A stretch of DNA of 64,000 nucleotides from assembly GCA_029168955.1 (NCBI GenBank), contig JAPDOI010000154.1:1-64000 (forward strand), given 5' to 3'. Below, one piece after another: positions 11,469 through 25,400 of the stretch. A program made the translations under genes and the position numbers. The notes under the pieces were generated by a model, which was given only the letters and a program-made list of their open reading frames with translations, was not told where the DNA came from and did no database searches. The stretch comes from Aplectana chamaeleonis (Eukaryota > Nematoda > Chromadorea > Rhabditida > Cosmocercidae). Numbering within the stretch: position 1 is the stretch's first letter; every line of letters begins with the position of its first letter.

Positions 11469-13239
11469 AAATGAAGATCCACCACCAGTCCTCACCAGTC
11501 AGCTAGCACTTTTTCATAGAATGTTGGTGCGATCGTCAAACAACATGAAAAACAGTTGCGGCACAAACTCCACATGCAGAAAAACTTCAAAAATGACGGT
11601 GACAAGGTCTCCAAGGGCAGAAAAACTTACAAAACCATTTAGGCCGAAATTCAAATTCATATTTACAATTTGTTTTTCATTACAAATGAAGGTTTTTATG
11701 GACCTTTTCGGCATATTTTTCATTAGAGAGGCCAAGCTACGCAAAAACGTGAAGGAATAATATAAGGTTTTCTGCGCAAACGATGCCTTTAACCCTGGTA
11801 AAATTTTACAAAGAGTCATATCTGTGTTATTTCCTGCTTATCCTCAGGTCGAATGTGCATGTGCACCAGGCCTTTAGCATTCTGTGCCGGATACGTAACG
11901 AAATTTTCGAAGCAGATTACCCAACCAAACGACAATGACTGATTAACGAAAGTCACTTCTTCACGAATTATGACGCGGATAGGTTCGGTGATGAGCGGCC
12001 ACCCATCCTGAAAACACCACACTTGTCTACAAGAACGCTTTCAGTAAGCTGGCTGATTGGGTATTTTTGCCGTAAAATTGAATGCGTCTACGCTGCTGAT
12101 CGCGGACAAAACAGCTGATAAGAAGGCAACTAATGTTTTTTGTCCCATTTTATTCCGTCCACGATCTTGTTGCAACACTTCCAGCAGCTAGGAGGTCCAA
12201 TTTTCGATAGGAGGCTGGGAATGAATGGAGCTTGCTCTTACTGAACTCAGAAATCGATAATATTACTTGGAGAGGCACTTCGAAATCGCGGTCTACATAC
12301 TTAATTTGCCGCGTAGCGCAAATTGGGCGTGGGCTCGCTAGGGCCGTGGAGACCAGGCAGCGTAATGTGTATCTGCAGTCAAACAGCACAGGTGGTGCGG
12401 GGAAGTACTGGACCTTCAAGGATTCTTACTCATGACACGTCACCGAACGGTAGTCGATATTATCGATTTTCGCGTTTATGCAACGTCGCGGTCGGTGATT
12501 GTCGCGCGGCGTAATTGGCTTTAACGCGAAACTCCTGGGTTTGGGGAAATTCGAGTTAACTGACATGTCCTAGCATATTCGTTTCTGTCCTGCGCTCATT
12601 TTATGTCACCAAAAACAACCGTTTTCTCGTAAAAGTCTCCTTCAGAGTGATTTTCACGCATTCGTCGCGCGCGCGCGACACTCAGCGGACCGTGACGCGT
12701 GTGCACGCGAGAGAGCGATGCAATGGAACCAGTTTCACTAGTTACTTTGACTAGTTTTTTTTAGTGACCTCCACCGCGGTAGTTCATGATCATTTTCTTT
12801 TTGAAAGAAGCGGTGATCCGTCTGCTACGTATCTGCTATCTCAATGAAAAGGGTGCTATCGCAAACAGGGAGGGGCTTTACCGGCCTGCCGATGTCAAGT
12901 CTCCGCGCTTTTCTACGCTGCCGACTTCAAGTGTCCGAGCGTGTAATGTGAAGTTCGGTGCGATCACACTCAGTACTTTTGACTGACGCCTCGGCTGGAG
13001 CACGTTGCTCGAACGTTTTTTTTTCTGTCTCTCGGTTACTGTTCGTTCGAGCTCTACACGAAAAAAAAAACGTAAATAGCTATTTTTTAGATGCTCATAT
13101 TATCCATACAAAAGCTTTTTGGAAAATTTTAGAAGAGGGGATCTGATTTTTTTTACACTCTTTATCGTATCATAATGAGAATCGCAAAAAAATTGCGTTC
13201 AAACCATCTCGATTCTGAGGCGAGCGGCCTCTCATACGT

Positions 13240-13433
13240 GGAACTATCGCAGCACGGGGGGGGGGACTTCGCCACCGCACTTGGTCACGCCCATTTTTCC
13301 GTGTCGCGGCAAGTCTTCCAATTTTGGAAGGGGCAGGAAAACCCTGAATTGGTGTTCTACTTTCGCGACGGCCCTGAAAAAATGGGTATGGCCAAGTGTG
13401 ATGGCCAAGTGCCCCCCTGCTGCGATAGTACCT
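13240..13433. repeat. Foldback element
   Basis: GAACTATCGCAGCACGGGGG at the left pairs with CCCCCCTGCTGCGATAGTAC at the right. Inner blocks (CACTTGGTCACGCCCATTTT and AAAATGGGTATGGCCAAGTG) also pair. Confidence 0.6.
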
Positions 13434-13779
13434 CAAATACAATCAAAAACTGCAAACAATAGCGAGGAAGAAGATGTTCAGACTCCCTCATACATAAAAA
13501 TCCAATATGAACGGCGCTGCTGGGCTGGGTTTTGGATTACGGTAGCGTGTCAGTTGTGGGAACACGGCTGCCGCTCGTTTTTCTACGCCTAAAATTATTT
13601 TGACTTTTTTAGCGTACGAATGTTGTCTTCATTGCGTTGTTTGCATCTCTCTGATTGTTTTATGTTGTTACATCTTGCGAGTTGTTAAAAAACCAATGTG
13701 TATTGAGTTTTCTCTGACAGGAGCAGGTTTGAGTCCTTGTTAGAGTCATCCAGGACTCCGCACCCGAATGCGTACGCGG

Positions 13780-13990
13780 CATGGGCCGGTGAGCGTCGCG
13801 CGTGGCGAACGCGGAAAACACACCATTGTGTATAATGGTTTTCAGCCTCTCTTACGAGAAAACGGCTGTCGTTTGTGACAGGAAATGAGCTTCAGAACAT
13901 GCCAAGTCACTACATTTTACCCGAAATGAGGGCATGTCGCGTTGCCGCCCATTTCGCTGCGCGCGACGCTCACCGACCGCGACGCGGCCC
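13780..13990. repeat. Foldback element
   Basis: GGGCCGGTGAGCGTCGCGCG pairs with CGCGCGACGCTCACCGACC about 185 bp later. The flanks are rich in CG dinucleotides. No gene is supported between 11470 and 14850. Confidence 0.45.
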
Positions 13991-14850
13991 GTTTGGGTGA
14001 ACAATGTTCGCTCGCCAAGTCTCGTAGGTACAGATTTGCATCCAGTGTCAGGCGTGTTTTTCGGCAGCTGGTTGGCCGCAGTTCTGTTGTCAGGCGGGGT
14101 TATTGGCAACTGGCTGGCCGCAGTCACACCCTGACAGTTTATGTAAATGAGAGCCGAAAAATATATCAAACAAATTTCAATGTGGTTTTGTACAATATTT
14201 TACCTCGAAAACAATCGAAAAGTCGAGTTTTTTTTCAAATAATCGAATATATAATCGTACCTGGCTAATAAATTCTTCGAACAAGGACATATTTGAAAAA
14301 AAAATCATGTACTCCAATTATTCGAGTGTTCGAAAAATGCAGTCGTTTGAATTCATTTGACATTCTAAAAATCATTCATTCATAAATCCGAGGTTTCGAA
14401 AATTTAGATACCTAAACGTTTGGAGAAACAGAAATTTCGATTAAGTTTCGAGTTACGGACAGCCATATCCTGAATATACATAATTTTTCTGCTCGAGACT
14501 GCACCTTGTGCCTTCAGGGCATTCGAAAAGTATCCAGCCTTGGGGGTTCGCACATTGTAAGTGAACTGAAAACGCGTTTCCGGTGACGAGATTTAAAGTG
14601 CTATCACAGTAAGCAACGCTCTTGAGACAGTGAATCATCGTTCGTTTCCCAGCCGTGCAAAATTTTAGGCCCCTGGTGGGATCGAACCTGTGAAATCTGG
14701 ATCGCCCAAAAATGCATCTTATAGTGTACGGATTCTCAAAGCTTGTAGTAGTGAATGACGCAAATATTAAAATCATTTTCACGATTATCCTTCTTATCAT
14801 CATCATTGTTATAAATACAAGAATAAATATTATAGTCATTATTACTATTA

Positions 14851-14851
14851 A

Positions 14852-14914
<63 letters not shown>
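14851..14914. repeat. (ATT)n microsatellite
   Basis: About 21 uninterrupted trinucleotides, flanked by diverged ATT-like sequence from 14775 to 14940. The 162-, 91- and 98-codon ORFs over it (poly-Ile or poly-Asn) are artefacts. Confidence 0.95.
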
Positions 14915-14915
<1 letters not shown>

Positions 14916-15339
14916 GCTAATATTGTTATTATTATAACCATTTTTTACACTAACAGTTTGGCTTTTGTTACACTCCCTACCCGCTGAAGGAAGCCCATCC
15001 TGGTTCCGGGTCGACGGTCCGACCCCCTCCACCGGACGTCAAGGGGTCCGACCCTCCTCCTGCGATGCATCACAACCCTCGTCGTAGCATGGTTCAGCAG
15101 GTCGTTGTGGCGATTTTTGTCGAGGCTACGACCCCCCCCCCCATTTTCCTTTTTTCGAAAAAATTCCCAAAATTTTGCGACCTCTGGGACCAAAAATTTT
15201 AAAAGCTTTATTTAGTGTCTAATTGTTAATTTTGTCAAAAAAGTGCCAATTTTCTGAACAACTTCTCTGTATATAATCTGCTTTTATATTGTTGAAAATG
15301 CAGACACTTCGCGCGCGACTGACTATTCCTGCCTCGTTT

Positions 15340-15624
15340 TACTGTGCTTCTCTGGGCCAAATCCCGGTCCGCAAATGCGTCTCGACACGCTTTGCGGCCG
15401 CGCGCAATCGAGTCGGAAGAGTTTCCAGCGCCGCAGCCGCCGATCTGTTTTTAAAACCTAGGTGGGTTTTAAAAACTGGAAAGTAAACGAAATTGGAGAA
15501 GACGATAAAAAAAACCATATCGAGTCTGCTTTGGCGCTGGAAACTCGACTGACTCCAGCGCGTGCGACTGCAAAGCGTGTCGAGACGCAATAACGGGCCG
15601 GAATTAGCCTAGATAAGCACAGTA
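15340..15624. mobile_element. MITE family M copy 1 (TA-flanked, 285 bp)
   Basis: Begins TACTGTGCTTCTCTGGGCCA and ends ATAAGCACAGTA. The ~75-bp arms contain GCGTCTCGACACGCTTTGCG and its complement and CTCGACTGACTC-like blocks. Four copies are in this window (also 21951-22233, 25538-25819, 52864-53146). TA at both ends suggests Tc1/mariner-type mobilisation, which is inference. Confidence 0.85.
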
Positions 15625-15995
15625 CCTTACCATGTGGTGATAAAATCCTATTTTTTCCAGAAATTTTACGACCCCTCCCCAAATTTTCATTTTTTTCTCC
15701 AAATTTCCAAAAATGTTACGACCCCCCGTTGTTTCCACTCCCAACGCTGCTCAACCCGGCGTCGTAGTCTAGGGTCTAATACAAAACAAAATTTTTGGTC
15801 TGTGTGGAAGATAGACTTTCGAAGCCTCTAAACTTTAATATTTCTCAGTTCTGGACCGTTCCACTGCTGATCATACTTGAAACCGAGAGCTCTCTAGAAA
15901 TGCACTAGTGTTTATCATAAAAGTAAACAACGATTTCTGAGGAAAATACATTGAATGAAATCTTCTTGTTCTCGAAAACATGGATTCTACCGAGT

Positions 15996-16150
15996 ATGGT
16001 GGGTCTATCCGCGAAAGGGATAGCTGTGGACCACTCAGCAGCCGGCGCGCCTGACGCGTGCGTCGATCGATCACCACATTTCTCGTGGGCACACACAACG
16101 CAGCGCAGGCTGCTAAGGTGTCCGCAGCCATCTCTTTCGCGGCTACCCCA
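15996..16150. repeat. Foldback element
   Basis: GTGGGTCTATCCGCGAAAGG at the left is mirrored by CTCTTTCGCGGCTACCCCA at the right, with a GC-rich centre. Confidence 0.55.
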
Positions 16151-16182
16151 ACAATATCATGTTCTTTCGCGCTTTCGCATAA

Positions 16183-16319
16183 TGGCCCGAATAGAGTTTT
16201 GCCGCTGAGAGGCTCGGCAGTATGCAGTCAAGGAATATCGATCCTGCGGCGCCGCACGATCGATTCTCCTCCATTGCATGTTGCCGCGCCTTTCAGTGGC
16301 GGGACTCTATTCGGACCCT
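16183..16319. mobile_element. Short MITE (~137 bp)
   Basis: TGGCCCGAATAGAGTTTTGC at the left and GGGACTCTATTCGGACCC at the right form ~30-bp inverted ends. The interior carries an imperfect palindrome (TCGATCCTGCGGCGCCGCAC). Confidence 0.6.
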
Positions 16320-16439
16320 AAAGGCCAGCTTCCCGATAGAAATGATTATTGGGTTTTTCTCATGAGCGTGTTTATCTGTAATACGGACTATATCCTTTAA
16401 TATTGCTAATCATTCCTCGCTCTGCGATTTCTCGTAGTT

Positions 16440-16470
16440 ATGTATTGCAGGCGTACCGCATTTTGACCGC
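16440..16470 (+). promoter_or_regulatory. Candidate trans-splice acceptor / 5' UTR
   Basis: TATTGCAG at 16443-16450 lies 20 bases before the start codon of the coiled-coil gene. In nematodes such a short leader after an acceptor often marks spliced-leader addition. The acceptor is weaker than TTTTCAG, so this is a suggestion only. Confidence 0.35.
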
Positions 16471-19400
16471 ATGGACGAGTCTACAACGACGGCGAAGGAG
16501 GAACTCAGCTTCGAGGAAATTTTCGCCTTGTTTGCCAGTGTCGAAGGCTTATTTGAAGTAATTTTGTGCACGTTTTCGTTGTTTTTTTTTTGAAATTTGA
16601 ATCAGAGACGCCATGCAGGGAAGCGCTCTCCTTCCACTCTATAATACGCCCACATGTTAGCTCGGAGCGTATTTTTACCCCTTGCATTCGGGAGTGTCTC
16701 TGGCACCTGTTCAGACTCTCGCACAGACATGACGCAATCGATATAAGGGGCTGGGCAGAGTCGCATCGCGGCGCGGCTTTATGATGAGCTGTCGTATCTA
16801 CTGATCGCCGCTATCAATCGATATGGTAGCCCTATCTGCGCCGCGCCGCGCGCCGACTTTACTCTGCTCAGCCCCTAACGTCCGTCGTCTTTGCAAAATG
16901 CTGCATGAGACTTCAAGCTACGACTTCATTTCTGGAGGTCTTCAGAAGGCCACCATGATAGTCTGGCGAAGGTTAAACTGAGCCGTCTTCCCCCGTCCTT
17001 AGAAATCGACCGCCGCCATCCTGATCGATAGGCATCTACATCATGCAAATAGGGCTAAAAAAGTTCACCCATTGTGGCCGGACTGAACACGCCTGTGCCG
17101 TCCGTGGTCTTCCCTGTTGATATGCATGTAATGCATTGCTCACTCAGGCCGAAAACGCCAATGACGGCTGAGTCCCGCCTTCATCGGACTACTATGGGGC
17201 CTAAGTGAGCAGTGTATGGCATGCGTATTGACCGGGGAGGCCCTGGACGGTTCAGTCGGGCCTGAGTGAACCACAACGGGGGTGTTTTTCGGCATAAGGT
17301 TCCGTCATAGTCGACCGATCAGCTGTAGCCATCCCAGTCAATAAACATCTTGCGAGTCGGGTGTAAACAACCCTCCCGTTGTGACCGGACTGAGCCTGCC
17401 ATAGTGCGCTGAGTACGCCCGCGTAATCGATGGACATGCAGCCGGCCCACTTGGGACGGCATAGGATTACTAGAGACAGGAGAGGAATGCTCAGTCCCGC
17501 CTTCATCGGACTACTGCGGGGGCCTGAGTGAGCAGTGTACTGCATGCGTATTGACCGGGTAGGCCACGGACGGTTCAGTCGGGCTTAGTTCACCCGCAAA
17601 GAGCTAAATTTCGGCTTGAGGTCCCATCATAGTCGATTGATTGGCTGCATCCATCCCAGTCGATAAATATCAAGCGAATCGGGTGTAGACAATCTACCCG
17701 TTGTAACCGGACTGAGCCTGCCGCAGTGCGCTGAGTACGCCCGCGTAATCGATGGACATGCAGCCGGCCCACTTGGGACGGCACAGGATTACTAGAGACA
17801 GGATAGGACGGCTCAGTCCCGCCTTCATCGGACTACTGCGGGGGCCTGAATGAGCAGTGTATTGCATGCGTATTGACCGGGGAGGTCCTGGACGATTCAG
17901 TCGGGCCTGAGTGAGCCACAACGAGGGGACTTTTCGGCATAAGGTTCCGTCATAGTCGACCGATCAGCTGTAGCCATCCCAGTCAATAAACATCTTGCGA
18001 GTCGGGTGTAAACAACCCTCCCGTTGTGACCGGACTGAGCCTGCCATAGTGCGCTGAGTACGCCCGCGTAATCGATGGACATGCAGCCGGCCCACTTGGG
18101 ACGGCATAGGATTACTAGAGACAGGAGAGGAATGCTCAGTCCCGCCTTCATCGGACTACTGCGGGGGCCTGAGTGAGCAGTGTACTGCATGCGTATTGAC
18201 CGGGTAGGCCACGGACGGTTCAGTCGGGCTTAGTTCACCCGCAAAGAGCTAAATTTCGGCTTGAGGTCCCATCATAGTCGATTGATTGGCTGCATCCATC
18301 CCAGTCGATAAATATCAAGCGAATCGGGTGTAGACAATCTACCCGTTGTAACCGGACTGAGCCTGCCGCAGTGCGCTGAGTACGCCCGCGTAATCGATGG
18401 ACATGCAGCCGGCCCACTTGGGACGGCACAGGATTACTAGAGACAGGATAGGACGGCTCAGTCCCGCCTTCATCGGACTACTGCGGGGGCCTGAGTGAGC
18501 AGTGTATTGCATGCGTATTGACCGGGGAGGCCCTGGACGATTCAGTCGGGCCTGAGTGTGCCACAACGAGGGGAATTTTCGGCATAAGGTTCCGTTATAG
18601 TCGACCGATCAGCTGTAGCCATACCAGTCAATAAACATCTTGCAAGTCTGGTGTAAACAATCCGGCCGTTGTGACCGGACTGAGCCTGCCACAGTGCGCT
18701 TAGTACGCCCGCGTAATCGATGGACATGCAGCCGGCCCACTTGGGATGGCACAGGATTACTAAAGACAGCAGAGGACGGCTTCTTCCGGCCTTTGGCCGA
18801 CTATGACGAAGGCTTAAGTGAGCAGTGTATTGCATGCGTATTAACGGGGGACGCCACAAACGATACCAGTGGGCTCAATCCCCTTACAACGGGTACATGT
18901 CTTACACCCGATTCGCATAGTATAGATGCTTATCGACCAGGCTGCTACAGTCGGTCGACCGACTATGACGGAACCTCAGATTTAGGTACGGTGCCTCAGA
19001 GAACTTCCTGGATGTTTGGCAGGTTACACTGTTTACCTTTCTGAGATGTAATCTTGTATTCTTTCCGAAATCGGAGTGCCTGAACCCTAATCCTTGATCC
19101 CGATTGGAGAAAAAAAAAGAGTTTTCCACCTACCTTGAACCTCTCACCTCGGAGCGGTTCTGAAACTATGGTTCCGTGTATGCGGCCCCCTTACGTGAGG
19201 TTTACCGAGATTGCTGTACCCTGGTTTTTCGCCCTGAGGTGCGGGGCAAAAAGGGAATGTTCCCTCCTATAATCTGATGGAAATTGCCGCTTGAAAATTG
19301 AGACATGTTGTAGACGTTGTGAACCGACTGCATTTAACCAGAGCGTTCTCTTGATGAATTGGCTTTTATTCATTCAGCCGCCCCAGCGTCAAGGCTTCAT

Positions 19401-22400
19401 TCCATTTCAGGATGAGCAGAATCAGAGTGATGCATTTGATGGGTTGCTTTCGAAGGTCAGTGAATTGCCCGCACTGTTAGCTAAACGACCCCGCTATCTA
19501 CGAGAGAGAAAACAGCTAGAAGGTGAATGAATCTGTTTATCACTAGGATAACAGTGTTTCCCATTGTTTCTCCTGACTATCAGTTGCTCAAATTCCGTCC
19601 TTTAAGAGTGTCGTGCGGAGTCGGATGAAATCAGTGCGCGACTTTCGGAACTTAAACAAAAGAGGGAACTTCTCAAGAAACAATGTGAGGAACAGGAAAA
19701 AATGATTGAGCCAATAGAGATGAAGATAGCTGAATCTCTTGCTAAAGATGAACGTGAGTATTTTTTCTTAAACATCAGTTTCAGGTAGAGAGATCCCTGA
19801 TTTTTTGTGTGAGTCCCTGGAAGTCCTACGACGATCGACTTGTGTCACACCTTGTGCAGGAATAATGTTATCTGCCCCCCCCCCCATCTGCTCATTGGCT
19901 GTCGAACAGATTTTTTCATTGGAGCAGGCTTTTCGCGCTAGCCTTCCAATCTTCTCAGAAAGCATCAAGATCACAATTTTGCAGAATTTTTAGAAGTTGA
20001 TTTCAAGGGTAGAACAACTCTATTAACATGTGTAACGGGTTTCGGTATAGATTGCCTGGACAACTTTGAAATGTATCTCTGAAGAATTACCCCCTATAAA
20101 ACGTCGAAATTCACATCACTCGAGGCGCGAGCGGCGCGCGCGACGCCTCGGTCTCTGTCTGCCCTACGCTCTCTCACTGTCTCTAACCTCCGCTCCACAC
20201 CGGCACGCGTAGGAACCAAGTGAATTCCGCCGTTTTATAGCCTCTATAGTGAAAATATTAACCATTCCGGCCAATCTCAGTCTGGCCATTCCGGATGAAA
20301 TGGACTTTAATGGAACCGTTTCCGGCGAAGAATCCGATTGCGGTCTTCCCAACTGCCTGAAACCACTCTGAAAAAAAGTTATACGCCTTTTTCTATACCT
20401 GCCGGTAAGGTTAGGGTAGCACTTTAAAAATTTCTTAGGGTACCCCCTATCGCCATGTTTTGACTGCAACTGGTCGCTGCAGCCATGCAAGGAACAACTG
20501 TTCCTCTTTCATCGCGCGTAATGGAAAGGCACTCAAATTGTGATCGTTTCGTGGCAAACGTCCTACATCGCTGGGCCGCGGCGAAAAACTGCTTTGTTTT
20601 ACTGCATCGCTGATAGAGAAGCGATTCTCGATGGTCGCTGATCATCGCTCAATCGCTGCCATTATGGCAGCGAGGGAGCGATTGCCAGCGAATGACACGT
20701 TTTGTCTAGTGAGCATTAACTCTTTCACAAGACAAGATCAGTGTTTACGAGTCCAAACGTGTTATTAATGACGACCAGCCATTAATTTTGCACATTGATT
20801 GAATTTCTTGGATCATCCGTAAGGCTATGCACTATGAACGAAATCGCTGCCGCTGCCAGATCGCTGCAATAATCGCTGCAATGACAACAAACAGCAGCGA
20901 TGCAGTCAAAACATGGCTTACGGAATTTCCAGGGTATTTTGAAAAAGAAATTCTGATTTGGCTCAAAACATAAATGTAGTAGTAATCAAGGGTGCTGAAC
21001 ACAAATCTGGAGTTTGCTTGCGGAAATTTAAAGGTTTGCTGTAGGTTACGGTAGGTAACATGCCATTTAGGAGTCGAAACCTACCTCAATAATTTGAAAA
21101 TCGACAAATGTACGTTGCATTTGTGTTTACCACCCCAAATAACCCCCGCATACAAATTTTGAGCCAAGTCTGAGACTTCACCAAACTACGGTATACATTT
21201 TGTAATCTACCGTGATCTGCCCAAAATCGATATTCGGACATCAACTTCGTGCTCATATGCTCTAAACTACATATGGAGTTATTTGCACAGTTCAACATTT
21301 GTTTATTTTTAGAATGGGAAAACGATAATACAGCAGTCATGGCTCTCATCGCTAGACTTGAATCTGAGCGTTCGAGAATGATTCTCGATAAGGCGAACGA
21401 AAGTCTCGCAAGGTGGCTAGTTCTCGAATTTGATAGTGCAGGGCTATAGTCTGCGAAAGTTGTTTCAAATAATGCTACCTTTTTATTCTCTAGGCTGAGC
21501 GCAAAGCTCTCTGAGAAACTCTCTTTGGAGCCGACAGTGCCAGTAGCTGATGAGCCGGCAAAGCCAGTAGCCGAAGAAGGTATGCTTTGGAGTTTATGTA
21601 TTCGTATATAGTCAGGTCCATGGTTTGCCTCCCTAAGAAGAAACATTCAAATCTCATTCGCGGCTGGCGCGGCGGTCGCTTGCGCCGGCCCGCTAATCGA
21701 ATGAGGTCGAGAGAATAACGCAGCTTATTAGCTTCTCATATTGCCAGCCGCGGGTGATATTCAAACCGCCCGTGCCGGCCGCGGTTGAGATCCTAATCTT
21801 TTTTTCTTGAGGAGGCAAGCCACGGGCCTGACTGGACCTCCTACTATCTTTCCCTCAAAATCGCATTTGTTTTTTTTTATACAACGTTTGAACTGAGTGG
21901 GGCAGTTGGCAAAGCTTGAGATCATAATGTTACCTTTTCACGACCAAGTGTACTGTGCTTATCTGAGCCAAATTCCGGTCCGCGATTGCGTTTCGACACG
22001 CTTTGAGGCCGCACGCTCTGGAGTCAGAAGAGCTTCCTGCGCCGCAGCCGCCGATCTGCTGACTCTAGGTGGGTTTTGGAAACTGGAAACTAAGAAAAAT
22101 TGGAGAAAATTGTGTAAAAAAGCCACATCGAGTTGGCTTGGGCGCTGGAAACCCGACTGACTCGAGCGCGTGCGGCTGCAAAGCGTGACGAGACGCAGTT
22201 GCGGCCCGGAATTTGGACCAGACAAGCACAGTACCACCGATGGGACACGCGTTTCAAAATTCGACTTCTCCCCCACAGGAACGAATTTCCAAACTTACTC
22301 ATGTTCAATGTGCTTACTAATCGTAGACTCGACTACGGAAGTCGTGGTGCTCCGGCGGCTTCACAATGTTCAAACTTTTGTGAAAATAGCTGGGGCTCAA

Positions 22401-25400
22401 TAAGAAAAAGTCGTTGCAACAATAATTTTTCGTGCTCATTATGAGTTCTTTTTTCTTCTTTTGCTGCCCGTTAGTAGCCTTGACAGTGGAAAACCTTAGA
22501 TATACGTCCTATTCACTTGGAGACGTGCCACTATTATGATTACACCTACCATGACCCCGAAACGTCGACTTCCTACTATTTTATTCTCTTAACCCACCAT
22601 GACCAAATCCAAACGATAAAAAAATCAAAATCAGATATCGGGTTTCTGAATCAAATTCAAAGAAACTCCTTCAAAGGCAGTGTTCACCATAAGTCTGGTT
22701 TTTGAGTTTTTAGGGTGAAATGCTACGCTCGCAGATGCTGGAGGGGGCAGGGTCGACGAAAGCAGCGAAAGCGGGCCAGAAATCGATAAAAAAGGCCGCA
22801 AAGTGAAGATTTCGTTAGCCCTGTACGCCTGCTTAGCCCACCCCGCCCGCCCGAGCTTGTTGCGGCGCTGACGTTTTCGATGGCAAATCGCCAATCAACT
22901 CTGCCACGTCCAGCTTGATCGATTCGCGCACGTTTCGCCATTAGTGCACGCTTGCGGATACTGGCAGGGCGCGTAAGCTCGTCCGCACCTTGAACCTTTA
23001 CGTTGGTTAGAAACCTCTTTCTAGCTTATTCTGAGCGCTTTTCTTCGCTGTTTCATCACTATTCGATAGCTCGCTACCCAACAACCTATTTGTTGTGTCG
23101 AATTCGACTATGATACTAATCGTGAACACTGCCTTCAAGTGAATATCACAGGATCAGTAGTGGCAAAATAATATATCCACTTGACCCTGCCGTGACTTCA
23201 GGCAGCTGTTTCTTTTGATAGAAAGAGTTCCATGAACGAAATTCCTGGTAGAATGTTAACCGCATTCTTAGCTTTACTTTAAACATGAAGAACGAAAATC
23301 GATTTTCGGTTGCGTACCATTCGAGCTCGCGTGTCCCACCGGTGGGACACTTTATATGTCAACGCAATATTACACTCGGTCCGAACTTGCAGTAACGCAA
23401 AATAAGGTGTGGTCGTGAATGGATTGCTTTGTGGCCTGAAAAAGGTGTTTTCCACTCGACCGTCTAGAGCGATTAACAAAGGCACCACGACAATCGTGGA
23501 CAATCGGAAAATGATGATTCTTTCTTTTGAGAGATCCTTGCTTTTAAACGTATTGTTTGAAAATCTCTCATTTTTGGAGAGTTTTTGACAATAGAAAAGC
23601 GAGAAGAATCCTTGAACCTAGAATCCGCCCTAATGAGACAGTTTGTTCATGCGGGCTTGTTGATCGAATGCATGGAATGGGATTAACCTAGTGGTATACC
23701 CTGTTTATCTCGAATTGCACAAAACACGGTCCGCCACTGGCCCTCTATGCACCGTAGTGCACGCCAATGGACGCGGTCTCGGCCAACACCGGTGGACATG
23801 CGCATGCATACGCCAGTGCCGCGACGGTGCAGTGGCAGGGTTGGTGGTTGAGTGGCGGCGGCACTGGCGTATTGATTCGCATGCCCACCGGGGTCGGCAG
23901 AGAACGCGTCCATGAACATGCAATACGGTACTTAGAGGGCCGATGGCGGGCCGTGTTTGTGAATTTTGGGATAAACAGAGTATAGCTGCGCGTGGCAATT
24001 TAAGCCAGCCGAACTGTCTCTAGGCGCCTTTCATTCTGCGCATTCGATCGACAAATCCTCACGTGGTCGGCGTGCGTGTATAGCAGCAGTTGCGAAGCCA
24101 TTTTTTGGACGAGCGTTCCCACGGCTGCAAGCAGCTGACTGGATTATTGTTCATCATCCGTCAAATCTACCTGCTGATTGATTTGCGAGTCCGAAGAATG
24201 CCTTCGCGACGGCCGCTCCACTCGCACGCCGACCGCGTGAGTGGATGATCTCATGCGGACAGACTTTATAGAGTGTAATGTGCGACACAATTTCAGACGT
24301 TCGAGTTTTTGGTGTTTGTGTATTACACATAACACACCAAGACAGGCGTCAAAAAAGAACTCGAATTATTTGGGAATTTTCGAGCGGTTCCTTTCTGCAC
24401 AGTTTGAGTGTTTAGAGTGGCTTGTGGGCTTTTTAGATCACAACCTCACAGATCCACCTGCCCAAATTAGTGATAGAATCGAATACAGTTTTTTCCGCGC
24501 GTACGCTGTCTTTGAAGCCGTTCGCTGAGGGCTCGATATTCCATTGGACGAGGAAAAGTTCAGCATGTGAATTTCGTGATCATAATCGATAGATCATGGT
24601 CAAACATCTACTAGCCCGAAATTTGAGATGCTTCAAATTGTTTTCTGGCCCACTTTTACCCGCGTCAGGGCGCAACATGAAAGCCCTCAAAATTTATAAT
24701 AAATTCGAATAAATCCATTTTTAATATGTAAACAGTGAAAATTAAGTGTATCGGGCGTGAGGAAACAGAATCTCAACTCTTAAAGTTTTGCCGCTATCGC
24801 AGAATTCGTCTAAAAGCTGCCTAGTTTTGTCATTTTCTTCACAGGATCGACAGCGCTAGATGAGGGGCAGTCATCCGAGCGAGCAGGGTTCTGAAAAGGA
24901 ATAAGCCTGAATATTGATATAACAAGTCTGAATTCGTGTTCAGAGCCCTAAATTACCCCTACTTTTAAGTTTTGAGCTGTTTTCGATAGCTTTTGAGAAG
25001 CTATCTTGTGATGGGTACACATACATTGCCGCGAACTTCATAGAACGCCTATACAATAGCGCGCGCAGGATTTGGTCGGAAAACGCGCGAGGACGCGTTT
25101 TTCGCGTCTTTTTCGTGCTTTTTGAATAACTCGCTGCTCACCTGACTTTGAGCGAAACTATGGTGGTTTTCGCGCATTTGGCGTTGAGAGTTACCCAAAG
25201 GTATAGCTCTTGTGGGGTTTTGTTGAGAACTAAATAAGTTTGGCAATCAACCAGGTTTCAAAGTGCGGTACTTTGGCGAAATGACAGAGGCGAAGAACCC
25301 GTCTCCTTTCCCACGGTACCCTAGTTAGAAAGGTGGCTGATTGCGAAACTTCTTTAGTTTCCAGCTAAACCCCTACGAAGGCTATACCATTGGGTAGCCA

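Noticed and set aside
14640..14710. tRNA gene on the minus strand (GGTTCGATCCC resembles a B box)
   Set aside because: The T stem does not pair and no acceptor or anticodon arm can be folded at the right distance.
14453..15032. ORFs of 91-162 codons
   Set aside because: They are poly-Ile or poly-Asn readings of the (ATT)n microsatellite.
17252..18859. Repeated minus-strand ORFs of 64-105 codons
   Set aside because: They recur at exact 645-bp spacing with the tandem repeat and lie in an intron of a supported gene.
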